NCBI GenBank assembly: GCA_039602395.1
Contig: JBCNJP010000029.1
Coordinates: 160,944-224,943 of the forward strand
Source: Deinandra increscens subsp. villosa
Lineage: Eukaryota; Streptophyta; Magnoliopsida; Asterales; Asteraceae
Direction of reading: 5' to 3'
Length of the DNA stretch: 64,000 bases
Shown: positions 35,674 to 48,203 of the stretch, piece by piece
Numbering within the stretch: position 1 is the stretch's first letter
Layout of the letters: each line of letters begins with the position of its first letter
Translations under genes and position numbers: made by a program
The notes under the pieces: generated by a model
What the model was told of the DNA's origin: nothing
The model's input: the letters and a program-made list of their open reading frames with translations, nothing else
Databases searched by the model: none

Positions 35674-36208
35674 GTATAGATATATCACATAAAACCATAA
35701 GTTTAGTTGTCACATAAAAAGACAAAACGTTCACATGAAATCATAGAATATCAAACGTTAGACTTAAGTGCATGCTCGTATAATAATGGGTATACAAAAG
35801 CCTAATTGCTAAAGTCAACAGAGTCAACACATAAACGTTCACACAACATTTATAACAATTTAAGTTTAAGTTAAATCAGGAAAGACCTGAAAAGACAGAT
35901 TGTCACAAGGATTCTTTGCCAGGCAGCACTCCTTTTCCCATATCTGAGTTACTTAGATCCTGTTGCTTTGTTCCTTAGTTATCTTAGTTACTTGCTTATT
36001 TGTTTCTTTGTTTTTATCAAAACCAAAATATTTTAGGTTAAATATTAGCAAAGTTCGCACATCGAGAGCCTGCATTGCATCCTTGGATTTGACATCCGGG
36101 TATTTGCCGATACTATTCTGCATACCCTACGCGTGTGTTTAGTCACTCGGGACTTTGCCTTTTTAACTTGACCGATTTTTGATAGACACTTCACACACGT
36201 CAAGTTTT

Positions 36209-36226
36209 TGGCGCCGTTGCCGGGGA
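36209..36226 (+). other. Primer binding site, tRNA-Asp type (Athila-like)
   Basis: TGGCGCCGTTGCCGGGGA, an 18-base complement of a tRNA-Asp 3' end, is the primer site characteristic of Athila and related plant Gypsy elements. It marks the start of the internal region on the plus strand. Confidence 0.85.
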
Positions 36227-36409
36227 CGCGTCAGATTCCGAGAAAGATCCAAGCTGGTAGTTTAACCACTTTATTTGCTTATTTGTTTTTCTTTAGTGTT
36301 TTTACATTTTTGTTTGGTGTGTTTATTTTTTCTTGCCTATTTGTTTTAGTTTTCCTTTTTAGGTTAGATTCATTTTTCTCATTGTTTACGGTTTCCTGCT
36401 ACGAATCTC

Positions 36410-37471
36410 ATGGAGTGGTATTTCGAGCAAAATTATGAGAGGTATTGTGTGCGGTGTGATATATGTGGGGAACCCCATCATACGCGATTTTGCAATTATT
36501 CTACGGGGCCTCCCACCGGTTACTATAGTTATTCCCCGTCAGTCACATACGACATTGGAGTTAGCGAACAAGCCCCAACTGAGGATAATAGCATGAAGAA
36601 TCTAACAGACATGATGACGTAGTTCCTACAATAGAATGATTTGACGATGAAGTCAAACGCTCAAGTAGTGCAGCAGAATGAAACTCGATTTGCGAAGAAC
36701 GAGCATGATATAGCGTTACTTGCCAAAGAGTTGAGCAGTTTAGGAGCTCGTGCCCTTAATTTAGAGAGAACTGTAGGCGAGCTCTTAGAATCTGTCTCTG
36801 AGAGTCAGCAGGTTTATAAGGAAAGTGATGATGAGCAGGAGATTTTAATGGACAATGTGCAATCGAGGCTAAGCCCAGCAAGTACCACACACATCCCACC
36901 TCCTATTCAGCTCGAGATTAGTCATGATGAGCCACACTCAAATGATATGATGTAGGTAGATCAAGTCCCTAAGCATTTATACATGCATAATAGATTTGAT
37001 GATCATATGTTAGAGGAGTTTGGAGAAGAATGGCTAGATGTGCCACCCGTAGTTGAGGATACATATATGTTTGATCCAGATGATGACTTGAAGGAGTTGG
37101 AGGCCATGTTGTACGAAGAGCATATTGTGAATATTGCGGAGAAACCACTCAAAAATGATGATGAGTTAATAGAGAGCTTGTTTATTGTTGAGTCGCAGAT
37201 GGAGGAGCCACGTGAACCACTTCCCGATAAATTACACAGCCTCTCTATGAAGGAGCAACGAAGCAAACAAGTGTGGGGATGCCCAAGCATCCCTAATTAC
37301 AAGAATCAGCTCCTTCACTACCTTCGGTCCATTAATTTTGGACCGGGAAAATTCAAGAGTTGGTGGCCATATGAAGTCAAATGGCACAAATTTCACCTAA
37401 TGTCTACGAGAAACCAATTATGGGGAGATGAGGCGAGGATGAGTCCACACGAGCTCGGTGAGAAACAGTAA
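36410..37471 (+). pseudogene. Athila-like gag remnant with three TAG stops
   Basis: One reading frame of 354 codons is interrupted by TAG at 36620-36622, 36632-36634 and 36953-36955. It encodes a zinc-knuckle-like CDICGEPHHTRFC (CX2CX4HX3C) near the start, a coiled-coil-like stretch (NEHDIALLAKELSSLGAR to LERTVGELLESV) and an acidic segment. The order knuckle, then heptad-rich region, resembles the C-terminal half of gag in Athila/Tat-lineage elements, which packages element RNA. The N-terminal capsid part is missing and no protease or polymerase follows, so the copy is non-autonomous and dead. Confidence 0.6.
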
Positions 37472-39420
37472 TAGAAGCTGCCTGATTGAGGTAACCGTGG
37501 GTTCAAGTCCGGCTGACGACTCGTAAATAAATTCAGCACTTGCGGGAGGCAACCTGATTAGTTTCTTAGTTCGTTTTACTTGTTTATGCTTGTTTGACTT
37601 TTTAGTTGTTTGTTTAATTTAGTTGCATTTTTTTTCTTGTTCCGTTTTATGTTTTTGTTTCAAGTTTTGCAGGTTTTTGATGTATACCACTGTTGGAAAT
37701 TGCATTGACTTATCATTTTGGTATTGCTTCGCGGGGTTTGTATATTCATCATCGGACCACCAGATGCCTTGATTCGTCGAGAGCGGTTTCATGATCTTTA
37801 AGGATTTTGGACATATTGGAGGCAGTTCTGGCACATGACAATGATCAGGGGAGTATTTAAGTTCCATGTCCCATGTATTTTGTTTGTTTATCATACATTA
37901 GGGACAATCTATGAATTAAGTGTGGGGATGGGGGTAAATTGAACTGAAACTGCTTAAAATTATGAAATTTTTTCAAATGTTCTTATCATATCCCCCTGTT
38001 TTTAGTTGAAAATGAGATTTTTGCCCATCTTATTACACATGGAAGTGGGCCCGTTGATGTAATTCGTGACGTTTTGCTCGCTTGTGTATACGATGCTTGT
38101 CTCTAGTCAAAACCGTTTCTTCGAGTATCTTGAAAAAGTATTTCCAAGCAAGTGTTTTTCAAATAAAATCAATAAATGGGATGCTTTACTTAGTGAAACT
38201 ATCGGATGGGGATAGATTGCTTGCATCATATCGGTAGCCCTTTTCCATCCGTTTTGTGAGATATTTGAGCCTTAAATTGCATTATTTATTACATGATTGT
38301 TCTCACATTCGTTTGTTTGAGTGTTATGCTATCATGCGCTTTCATTTTAGAACTTGTGTTGTTTATACGCGTTGAGATCATGAATTGAAATTGTGCATAG
38401 AAATGATAGAGGCACTAGGACTAAACCCCTTTGATTTAGCCTTTTTCTTTGCTCTTATCATTTTTACTTACCCTTAACATTATCCCTTAGAAACCGTTGA
38501 GCTTTTTACCTTTTCGTTTGATTTTCTCACTTTTGACCCATCTGGTTTTTTGGTTAGCCTTTATTTTGTTCTTAAACTCGTGTGAGGAATCCGGATTAGT
38601 TTAGGATTTTGTGTATATATTTTGGTTAGTTTCATCAAGTCATATTTAGTTCAAAAAAAATTTGTGATTGAGTGTGATTCTCTTAGTATTCAATATCCAT
38701 TCTAGGAATTCATACGAGACTGCAAAAAAAAAAAAAAAACAATGAAAAAAAATTGAAGAAATTGCAAAAAAATTCTAGCTCGTTATTGGAGGTCATAGAC
38801 CTAAGATAAATCTGAATAAATAGAGTTTTTCTTAGTTTGTGTGTTCGGGTCAAAATTACCCGACTTTGAGTTACTTATGTAAATAGTTTTTTTTTTGTTT
38901 TAGTTTGTTTATTGACTTTTCTGGATTTCTAGGCACTTCGCTACTTTCACATTCCCATTCAATACCCTAACCCTAGCCTAACATTACAACCCATGAAAGT
39001 CCTATTGATTTATGTCTGGTTTTTCATTATTTGTTGGAGATGCGATTTCGATACAAGCTTATGACAATGAAGTGCATGTTCGGATTTGAGTGATCCACTT
39101 AAATCGACGATCCATTTTATCGTTCAACCACTAAATAAATCCGAGTTGAGTGACCATTGTGAGAGGTATGATGCTTGTTTGATTGAACCTTGATGTGTGT
39201 GATCTAGTAGGCATTTCCATGTTTTTAAAATAATTATCATAATTGCTTGTTGGATTATAAATCTTTTGAAAAGTGTAAATCTTGAGATTTGGGGATGCAT
39301 GTGGGCTTGAATAGTTGCATTGGATTGGGTGGACCTTGCATTTTTTATTGGCTTATGGAAGTGTTGCATGAGATTTTGCTTGAGAGCAAGCAAAGCTTAA
39401 GTGTGGAGATATTGAATGCA
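37472..39420 (+). other. 3' non-coding spacer of the Athila-like element
   Basis: Holds the phrases GGGAGGCAACC (37546) and TTAAGTGTGGGGATGGGGG (37917 on), T-rich stretches and an A-run near 38729. This is the style of the long spacer between coding and 3' LTR in Athila-type elements. At 37496-37508 GGGTTCAAGTCC is a good tRNA B-box match. No reading frame is recognised. A second AAGTGTGGAGAT phrase lies near 39400, just before the switch to unrelated Gypsy pol. Confidence 0.45.
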
Positions 39421-40202
39421 AGGTCTTCTCTTAAGCATATCTTAAACCAGAAGGATTTGAACATGCGACAACGCCGATGGATTGAACTGCTCAGCGATTA
39501 TGACTGTGAAATCCTGTATAACCCTGGAAAGGCAAACGTTGTGGCAGATGCCCTAAGCAGGAAAGAGCGTGTAAAACCCCTTCGTGTCCGATCTCTTGCT
39601 CTGACTGTTCATACCAACCTCACCATCCAAGTTGTGGCAGCACAAACTGAAGCTCTCCGAGATGAAAACATTCAAGACGAATGCCTTCGTGGCATGGAAC
39701 AACAACTTGAAGCTAAGTCCAATGGATTGCGATATTTCATGAATCAGCTATGGATACCTGTATATGGAGAACTTAGAAGCTTAGTCCTTGGCGAAGCCCA
39801 TAAGACCCGATATTCCATTCACCCCGGAGCTGATAAAATGTACCATGACTTGCGTATGTTATATTGGTGGCCCAACATGAAGGCCGAGATTGCCAAGTAT
39901 GTCTGTAAGTGTTTAACCTGCGCCAAGGTTAAGGCTGAATATCAGAAACCATCCGGCCTACTTGTTCAACCAATCATTCTTGAGTGGAAAAGGGGATGTA
40001 TCGCCATAGATTTCATCACTAAATTACCCAAGAGCCGTAGCGGTAACGATTCTATCTGGGTCATTGTCGATCATTTGATAAAGTCTGCTCATTTCCTCCC
40101 TATTAAAGAGAAAGATTCCATGGATCGTTTGACAATGATTTACATGAAAGAGATATTCTCTCGACATAGAGATCTGATCTCCATCATCTACGATAGAGAT
40201 AG
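39421..40202 (+). pseudogene. Gypsy pol, part A: RNase H end and integrase N-terminal half
   Basis: The frame opens abruptly with SLKHILNQKDLNMRQRRW, the end of the RNase H domain, and continues NPGKANVVADALSR. The integrase follows. It has an HHCC zinc region (HP...H, CKCLTCAKVKAEYQKPSG) and the first catalytic aspartate in IAIDFITKLP, and breaks at the next catalytic block (YDRDS) where a retrotransposon has inserted at 40203. Integrase joins element DNA to host DNA. Protease and reverse transcriptase are missing upstream because the copy is truncated at about 39421. The motif style matches plant Ty3/Gypsy chromoviruses. Confidence 0.9.
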
Positions 40203-41932
40203 TGTAACACCTGTATACAATTTGATGTCAAACATAGCCATTTATATCATTAAAAACTGGTCCCAGAAAATTTTTAAACAAAACGTGTTGTTTGCTAACC
40301 ATGTACCACCATCATGGTGGTTTTACATTTACAATATACAATCATATTGAGTTTGACACTAAAAAATGATCATGAACTTGTTACATAAGTTCTCTTTACC
40401 AAGATACATGACGGGTGGTTCGTTCTTGACGTGATCGGTTCTTCAAAGTCTTGATGAGCATCCCCCGTTAGGCTTTCCCTTTTTACCTGCAATTCACTCA
40501 CTTTCAATAGTGAGTTTCTATTGCATAAACATGTATGAACATCATTGACAATGATAAATAATAAATAAATTCAGAAAATGATTCCTAGGCGTATCGCCTA
40601 GAAAGTCCACATCTTTAGGAGATACGCTTAAGATTTTAGGTGTATCGCCTACCCTGTCTCATGCTCCAAGCGATACGCTTGGAGCTGACTTTTCAGGGAT
40701 CTGGCCGATTTGGGCATGTTTCATACTTAGCCAAATTTTGGCCTACTTACCCTATTATGCACCAGCTTTCTCCCAACTGGTTTTCTACCATTCTCCAAGT
40801 GTTTCAACACTCATAATTCACTTCTAAAACATATTTTAGACTTATAAACATACCTTGGTCGAATTCAAGTCATGATTTGCACCAACGGGACTCTACGACC
40901 CGTTTGACCCATTAAGGGATATCTTTGTGGCAACCCCAAAGATTACCATCCAGAATTGACCCAACACACATGTTTTATAACAATGAACATAAATGCAAGC
41001 AATATGACCTCATAACGTTTGTATGCATACACACAGTTAGTAATACGCTTTCATTATGTGTCTAGCTTTTCACATTACCATTACGCTTGAGTTTTGAGAC
41101 ACAATTCATATAATTTCATTCTCTCCATTCTATTTGTCATTGGTTCACCTAATCATTTTAATTGATATCCAAATGACTAGTTTTTTTCATTTGACCCGTT
41201 AAGACGGGTTCTCGCCTTTGGTTTACCCTAATGCCTAATTTGAGCACATATAAGCCTTAGAATCTATGGTTCTAGAACCATTCGTCACCCATTTATAAAA
41301 TTCATAGTTCGTTTCATTTGTATGTAATTACACATTTCATATCTACTACATGTAACATAAATAATGTTACATGTGCATTTGGTTCCTGCAAGCCATCTAT
41401 ATATATATATAAGTTAAGCAATGGCACTTTTTTGCACCTTCATAAATGTGAAATCATAAATGCCATGTACAACAAAAAAAACATAATGTATTGCATGGTT
41501 AAGCATGTGTTTAATTAAAACCATTATACATGTTGATGTATCATCATCATGATCATCATCATCATATTAATTAATCCGTAAACTTCCATTATACCATGAG
41601 TTTCTTGCAATCAATAGAGAAAAAACATGAGTTTCTTGCAATTAATAAAGGAAAACCATGGGTTTCTTACAATTCAATTGAATAAATAAATGTGATAAAG
41701 AAGGACTCATGGCCTTCTTGCAACTTCAAATGAATAAATGTGATGTTAATAACATCATAATAAATAGGTTAATAACAATAAGCTTTTGGGTTTCTAGGCA
41801 CTAATAGACAATAAATATGACAATAAACATGACCCTTTCAAGTTCTTTTAACCTCATTTCAATTTATTCATGACATTTATATGATCATATATAAAGGCAT
41901 GGATGCCTCATTTGTTCACCCCCTACCCGCCA

Positions 41933-44900
41933 TCTCCTACACCGTGTAAGTCATGAAAAATATTAATTTTGTATCATCTTTGTCGGCAACCCCCTCTTTG
42001 AGTCCGACGGGAAGAAAATGTACCGCCGGAACAATTGACTTTTCTCTTTAAGTCCGGCGGGAAGAAAATGTACCGCCGGAACGACTGACTTTTGTTGCAT
42101 TCGCTGGCGTGAATAAAATGTAACGCAACGGCAAACGGTTTGTTTTTTTTAGTTCGACTCTTTTGTTATTCTACTCTACTAAATGTTATTCATTTTGCAT
42201 TTGCAGGTTGTTCAGAAAACATTTGAATTTACCTTTACACAACATATGGCTTGAAAAGTGATTCTAAGATTGTATTTGTAGGTCTCTAATATCCTCTTTC
42301 TCCAATTTAATCAAATCATGTTTTGCTATTCCAAGAGTTTCATATCCCAATGTAAACTCTATCATAACATATGGAGCATATATCTACTCATTCACATACA
42401 GTTTGAACATGTACACAATAATAGGTATGCTAAGCTAAAAAAATTGGTGAATAAAGTAAAATAGCATAAGTGGTTTGAGCCTCTAAAATGGATGATCCTT
42501 GCTAGCAAAATGATGTACCTATGTAGAGGTAATGCTGTAAAATGTAACCAGATTTTCCCTACTCATGAGACTCAACTTTTTATTAGTTGAATTTAATTTA
42601 CTATTCCATTAAAACCTGCAATAAATAAAGTAAATCAGAACCCCCCCCCCCCCTATCTTCATTCAATTTAATATATTTTTAACTTTAAATAAAGTTAATC
42701 TCCATCTTCATATTTTATTTTTTTCTTTTAAAAGTTAGAAAAAATTCATTCACCATGGGTTAAATAAAAAGTTAGTAATGATTTGGATTTTCAAAGAAGT
42801 AAAATACACACGTAAACATTTGCTTACAACTAATTTTGATTTTACATATCTCATTTACACATACATTTAACTAAGATATTTAGAAAATTTAGAAATGTCT
42901 AGGTGAGAGAAATCTTACATTTGACTATTTTTTAAAATACAATAAAATAATTATTAAATTCTTCTTGATCTCTCCATTTGTATTCATCATCTTTCTATTT
43001 GCAGACAACCACATTACGAATCAGTCCAGATCTAAGAGTCGCTCAATGAAAGTGAGAAAGATTATATGGAAAGTAAAAGTTGGTTACCTTTATGAGCAGA
43101 AATTACGGTAAAAAAGATGTGAAAAGAAGATATAGAAAATAATAGTTGGTTATCATTTTAGTAGAAATTACCATTGTGGTTCGGAGGCCTTTCATGTGTT
43201 GAGTAGCTCGAGATTCTGCTATCCAATCATGAGTTCATGACCAATATTAGTATAAGACACACCTAACATAAAAGAACACAACTATTAAATATAGCACATT
43301 CATCCTTCATCATAGAAACAAACTTTGGACATTTGCTCAGTAGTAAAAGGTAATCCAACATTGTTAATTCTCATATTATTCTTGCTAACTACAAAATTAT
43401 TTGAAGAATTGTTTTTGACACTACTTGATATGATTACCTAAAAAAGTGTATAGGATAATCAATCCACTGGTGCTTTGCTCTACTTTGTTATTTGGAAAAC
43501 TTTTAGCACTTATCAGCTTTGATTAATTAAGTAAGTTAATTAGCATATTTATTTGGTTATGCCAAAATAAAAATTCACTTGCAGACTGATATTCAACTTC
43601 AAAACTGAGTTAGAGAAGTACAATGGCATGAACCTGAAACTTAAATGATACATTTGACAATTCTCAGTTGCAAATAAAGACCCTCAACATCAAAGCACCT
43701 GAAATTTTAATTATTTTTGTATAACCAAACCTTGAAAGAGATGTATTTTCTTCTTACTTTTGAAAATCTAACGGGTTGCTTATGAACTTCGAAGTTGACA
43801 TCAAATAAATCATCCAGTGAGTCATTCTACTACAATTTAGCTTACATACAAAAAAAAATTACAAAAGTCCTAGGCAAATTCCACACTGCTTTGTATCCCT
43901 ATATAAATTTAGTTTTGTAAGCTTCCTTTATAATTATTTTGCTTTCAATAACTTGAAGCTTATCAGAATAGGATGATTACTTCTTTAAGGTTTCTACCAA
44001 TACCTAATAAATCATCCAACTGGGAGATCGATGCGACTGAAACAAAACTACAAAAATCAGTAGTATACATCTAAAATGACAATGTCGGAGATGCTGCTGA
44101 AACATGCAATTGCCGAAACATGAAGTGAACAACATAATTAAATGAAAGATAACTACAATAGCAACAAATTAAAGGAATCGAAGGAAATAGAAAGTAGGGA
44201 CATAAAAGCCAGAGTGAATACCCAAATTTAGAGCCCTAGAACAAACAAAGAGAATCATATCTCGAAGAGCAAAGCGGAGTCGACCCAATCGCAATGAAGT
44301 CGAGAACCAGAATTCGTCAGCACAGCAAGAGGTCTTCAAGAACAACAAATCAGAATCAATTGAATGAATGTGTGGAAGGAAACCGACCACCGTAAGAAAG
44401 AATGGCAGTAACAACGACATCAACCAAATCTGATAGCTTCTCGGATCTACGCCGTTGAAGCGAAATTAAGAGCGGCTGTAGGCTGTGGGTTCAGTCATAT
44501 CTCAGACACCGAAGCTACGGCAGCGATGGAGAAGCGTAGGGTTAGGGTACTGAGATAATGAAGAGAATGGGTAAGTAAGCGTAGGTTCTTTCAAATCCGT
44601 GGGGGCTGAACACGTTGTAACAAAAATTAAAAACACATGGCAGTAACTTATATTTGCTATGAAATTGAGGTGTAAAATTATTATAGGCTTAAAACCTAAT
44701 TGTAACAAATGTAGTGTGGTTCATTGTTATATATACATGACACATTATTCAAAAGACATGTATATAACCTATCCCGGTATTACACTGGAACGACCCTAGC
44801 CTACTTACTTGGAGCCTGCAGCCTGGTGATCGTTTCATGTTTCACTACACGTTAGAGCTATTTGCAAGTGGACAAGATATTGGATGTTTAGTATTTCTAA

Positions 44901-45359
44901 TAGTTTGAATGAGTTTGGAATGGTCATTGTTAACTTTTTATTTGGGACAATGACTAAACTATCCTTGAAACATTGAACTTTTACTGGTTAGGCGCACAAA
45001 CTTCGCGAGGAACGTGCTCAACCGGATGAAACTGCTATATATGATGTCTGTTACTATTTGTTGGTTTGCTTTCATGAAACTGGTCTACTCTGATAAACTT
45101 AAACTATTTCTATGCTACTTCTACACCGTTGAACTTTGTAATTATATATAAATGGTGTGCGTAGTCTTTAGCAAATACAATGAATATAGGACTATTGCTA
45201 ATGCCAAACAACTGTTAGAGACCTCTTTTTACTTAAACTCTTAAACTTTTTGCCAAGGACTGGTGTGTGCACAAGCATTTCACGTATATAACCATACTGA
45301 ACATGTTAGGGTCGGTTTAAATTCCCACTGGCCGTGCATCGCACGGGACTGCACTCTAG
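41933..45359. mobile_element. Helitron-like element
   Basis: The right end has hairpin CCGTGC-ATC-GCACGG, then ACTGCACTCTAG, followed by T (45360). This is the hairpin plus CTRR ending expected for Helitrons, which insert between A and T. The proposed left end, A then TCTCCTACACC at 41932/41933, is less certain. Near it are two to three copies of a 55-65-bp unit containing the palindrome CCGGCGG...CCGCCGG (41995-42085). Around 44170-44520 the minus strand has a leader-like stretch and an 84-codon hydrophobic frame that may be a captured gene start, but I do not recognise it. No Rep/helicase is present. Confidence 0.55.
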
Positions 45360-45684
45360 TTATCAATAAATTTACTCACTAGCATATGGTTATGGTCCCT
45401 ATGAACCGTTTAGCTAACAATAACATTTGGCCCTTATTATGGTTCCTATGAATCAATTAGTAAGTATTACTCTCTGACTCAATACTAGGAATCCTTTATA
45501 CTCATTTGACCAATTTAACCCATTAGCATGAATCCTACAATTTATTTACCGCTAATGTCATATATATTCATGATTCCTTTAGAATCATTTGACCCGTTTA
45601 ACCCATTAGCATGAACCCTACGATTCATTTACCGCTAATGTCATACATTCTTATAGCCATGGTTCCTATGAACCATTTACTTGT

Positions 45685-48203
45685 TGTAACATCCACCTCC
45701 GACCCGTTATCAAAACCCGACCCATTTCAAGCTCACCATCCGGATTGGAAGTCCATCAAAACTTTTCAAACATGGGATTAAACTTTTGATTTTTAGATAA
45801 ACAATACGCGTAAAACGCAAATAAAATGATTTTCGTTTTTCGCACAACTTTGGTATTAACTAGATGACCCGTGAATCTCGAAAACTATATTTTCATGTTA
45901 CTTGATGTTTTTATATGATTATTATGGGAAAATTTGAGGACATTTCGAGTTAAAACGAGAAAATTATTGATACGCGATATTTATGCGTTTTCGGTTCGCG
46001 AATCGAGAGACTCGTAAAAGTTCAAAATCATATTTTTTAATTTCAACATGTTATTATGGGTCTAGTATAGTTGTGTTTCAAATTTGGATTAAATCCCACG
46101 TCTAATGAGCAAATTGGAGCAAAAAGAAAAAAAAAATAAAGAAAGAAAGAAGTTGAAAGAAAGGAAAAAAATAAATTAAAAAATTACATGCTGGCCGCTG
46201 GAGTCAAACCGCTGACCTGAAGGTTCACAAACAGGCGCCTCACCATTGAGGCGTCGCTGTATTTGTGATTTGTATCTGGTTTCCGAAGTTATATAATCTC
46301 CTTAGCGCGACCTGTTTGCATTTTCAGCTTTGGGCTGACCTTGATTTGGTCATAACTTTGTCATTTCAAGCCCGTTTTAGGCCCCGTTTTTTCCTATGGT
46401 TTTGTCTTAATGTTATCTAACTTATTCCTCAAGAAAATTCCATGATTGAATCGATTTACCTAATCAATTTAGATCATTTCCTTGCTTGTGCACCTTGACT
46501 TTTTCTCCAAGACTTTCCATTTACCAATTTAAAACCCTAGAATACATCCACTCTATAAATACCAGTTGTTATAGCCTTCATAAATTATCTCCAAGCTTCT
46601 TCAACCACCAATTTCGTGCTAAGCCCTTTCGTTAGAGTTTTCAAAAGTCAACATTCGCCTGTTTGACCTTCGGAATTGACCAGCTTCCTTTGACTTTCAC
46701 AAGTAAGTTTCTTCATCAAACTTTCTTGTTTTTGGGTACTCTACAATAACTCATTGCTTGATTTGACCAAAAGTCCTCTACATTAAAAGTCAAACTTTAA
46801 ACGCACACTTTAAGTGGGGAAAACTACCAAAAATCACAATTACCATTTACCAAGGGTTATAATCTGTTTTAAATAATCTTATAAGTATATTATGATGTTT
46901 TCAAACCATCATAACTGAATTTTTATCAAAAACCTGGAAGATACTCGTTTTGACCCGTTAAAGTAAGTGTTTTATCATATATCTTTCTATTCTAACGATT
47001 TCGTAATAAATGGAACATAAAAACACACTTCTAGGATGCTAATAAATATAATAGTGTTTTCATAAGTCTAAATATGACCGTCGTGCAATATTGCAACTTT
47101 TGGGCTATTTATGTAATTATTCAAACTTAAGGGTACAATATGTAATTTTACTAAAGATATGAAATTTCCAGATTTGTTTTGATGTTTTAGTAATTATATA
47201 ATGAACCTTAAATTCTGGAAAAAATTCATTTTAATGACTTTAGTGATTTGTCATAACAAACCCCTAACTTTGGGAAATTTCAGTTTTAACCCCAAACTTT
47301 GAATGATTTTCAAATTTACTATTTATGTTCACCAAAGAGTCTTTTAGTTCGAATAGTTAATATTTTCCCCAATTAATCGTTTAAACCGTTATTTGATCGT
47401 TTTGGTCTTTACAATTGTCGGTCATTCGAATCTCTAGGTTTTTGTCAGGGTTAGTTTTCTCCTCGTGCGTTGGTGCTCGTTCTTTGTGACCTGCTTTGCT
47501 ATCAGGTGAGTATTCATAGCACAATTTTTTTTATGTTTTGGGGTGTAACATGTACACTTGTCGAACTTTCATACTATATATATTTTTCATTTAACTCAAA
47601 TGCGATTCTTGTTCGTTGTTGTGTGTTTTGCTTGTATGTGAACTGTATGTCATATTGCATGTTGTTCTTTCATTATGTTTCATGATCATTCGCGTAACAT
47701 TAACTGTAAAAAGCCTGGGTTCCAATAATAGGTCTATTGGGGTGACGTCCCACTTGACTTGACCGGTTTTGGCGTCGAGTGATTGGTAACCTAAGTGTCA
47801 GGATTGGTTTATGCACTCCACTTGTACTTGCTTTATTTCATTACATGTTCTTTCATACTTAGGCATTTCCACGTAACGTTAGATCGCATTGTTTACACTT
47901 TCATTCTATATTAAACCTATGTTTACTCACCAACTCTAGTGGTTGACTTTATATGTTGTACATGTTGCAGGAAATGACCGAAGTTGTAATGATGACACTT
48001 AGGGCTTGCTTATGGACCTAGAATGACCTTAAAATTTATAATTATTATCATGATTTGTTTGTATTTATTTGGATTGTATTGTATGACATTATTTGTATAT
48101 CAATAATGAATGGCATGTTTAAACTTGGTAACTATCTAGTTGTCAGGAGCATCTGGACAATCATCATGCCCCAACGTGTTCCGCCGTTGGTTGGGGTGTG
48201 ACA
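45685..48203 (+). mobile_element. Solo LTR, Gypsy-type, 2519 bp
   Basis: Begins TGTAACATCCACC and ends TTGGGGTGTGACA, flanked by CTTGT (45680-45684 and 48204-48208). A TATA box (TATAAATA, 46554-46561) supports plus-strand orientation. There is no internal domain. It carries a minus-strand tRNA-like module at 46192-46262 and the shared stem-loop near 47732-47752. Confidence 0.9.
46192..46262 (-). other. tRNA-like module in the solo LTR
   Basis: On the minus strand GCCTCAATGGTGAGGCGCC (A-box-like, able to form a small hairpin) is followed after about 20 bases by GGTCAGCGGTTTGACTCC (B-box-like). It resembles the D- and T-arm halves of a tRNA. It lies antisense to the LTR and upstream of its TATA box. 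Confidence 0.45.

Larger units (their letters stand above)
32769..35907 (-). mobile_element. Solo LTR, Gypsy-type, 3139 bp
   Basis: Runs from TGTCACACCCCC to GATTGTCACA, flanked by the 5-bp duplication AGGAT (32764-32768 and 35908-35912). No primer site, purine tract or second LTR is present, so an intact element was reduced by LTR-LTR recombination. The TGTGACA...GGGGGTGTGACA polarity puts it on the minus strand. It contains a TG/TA microsatellite at about 35616-35671, two tRNA-like modules near 34400-34610, and the shared stem-loop at 33422-33457. Confidence 0.9.
32381..36202 (+). repeat. LTR (partial) of an Athila-like element, interrupted by a solo LTR
   Basis: Sequence 32381-32768 joins to 35908-36202 once the solo LTR between them is removed, about 680 bp in total. 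It ends ...CACACGTCA seven bases before a tRNA-Asp-type primer site, so it is the 3' part of a plus-strand 5' LTR. The left part is bounded by the plus-strand LTR that ends at 32380. Confidence 0.6.

Noticed and set aside
36208..36438. 76-codon frame overlapping the tRNA-Asp-type primer site
   Set aside because: It is translated from the primer site and a T-rich leader; gag-like residues start only at 36410 in another frame.
40203..40350. The last 49 codons of the 353-codon frame ending at 40350 as integrase
   Set aside because: They lie inside the inserted LTR, past the GATAG duplication, and bear no integrase residues.
44169..44423. 84-codon hydrophobic minus-strand frame as a host gene
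   Set aside because: No homologue recognised, no second exon found, and it lies inside the Helitron-like insertion.
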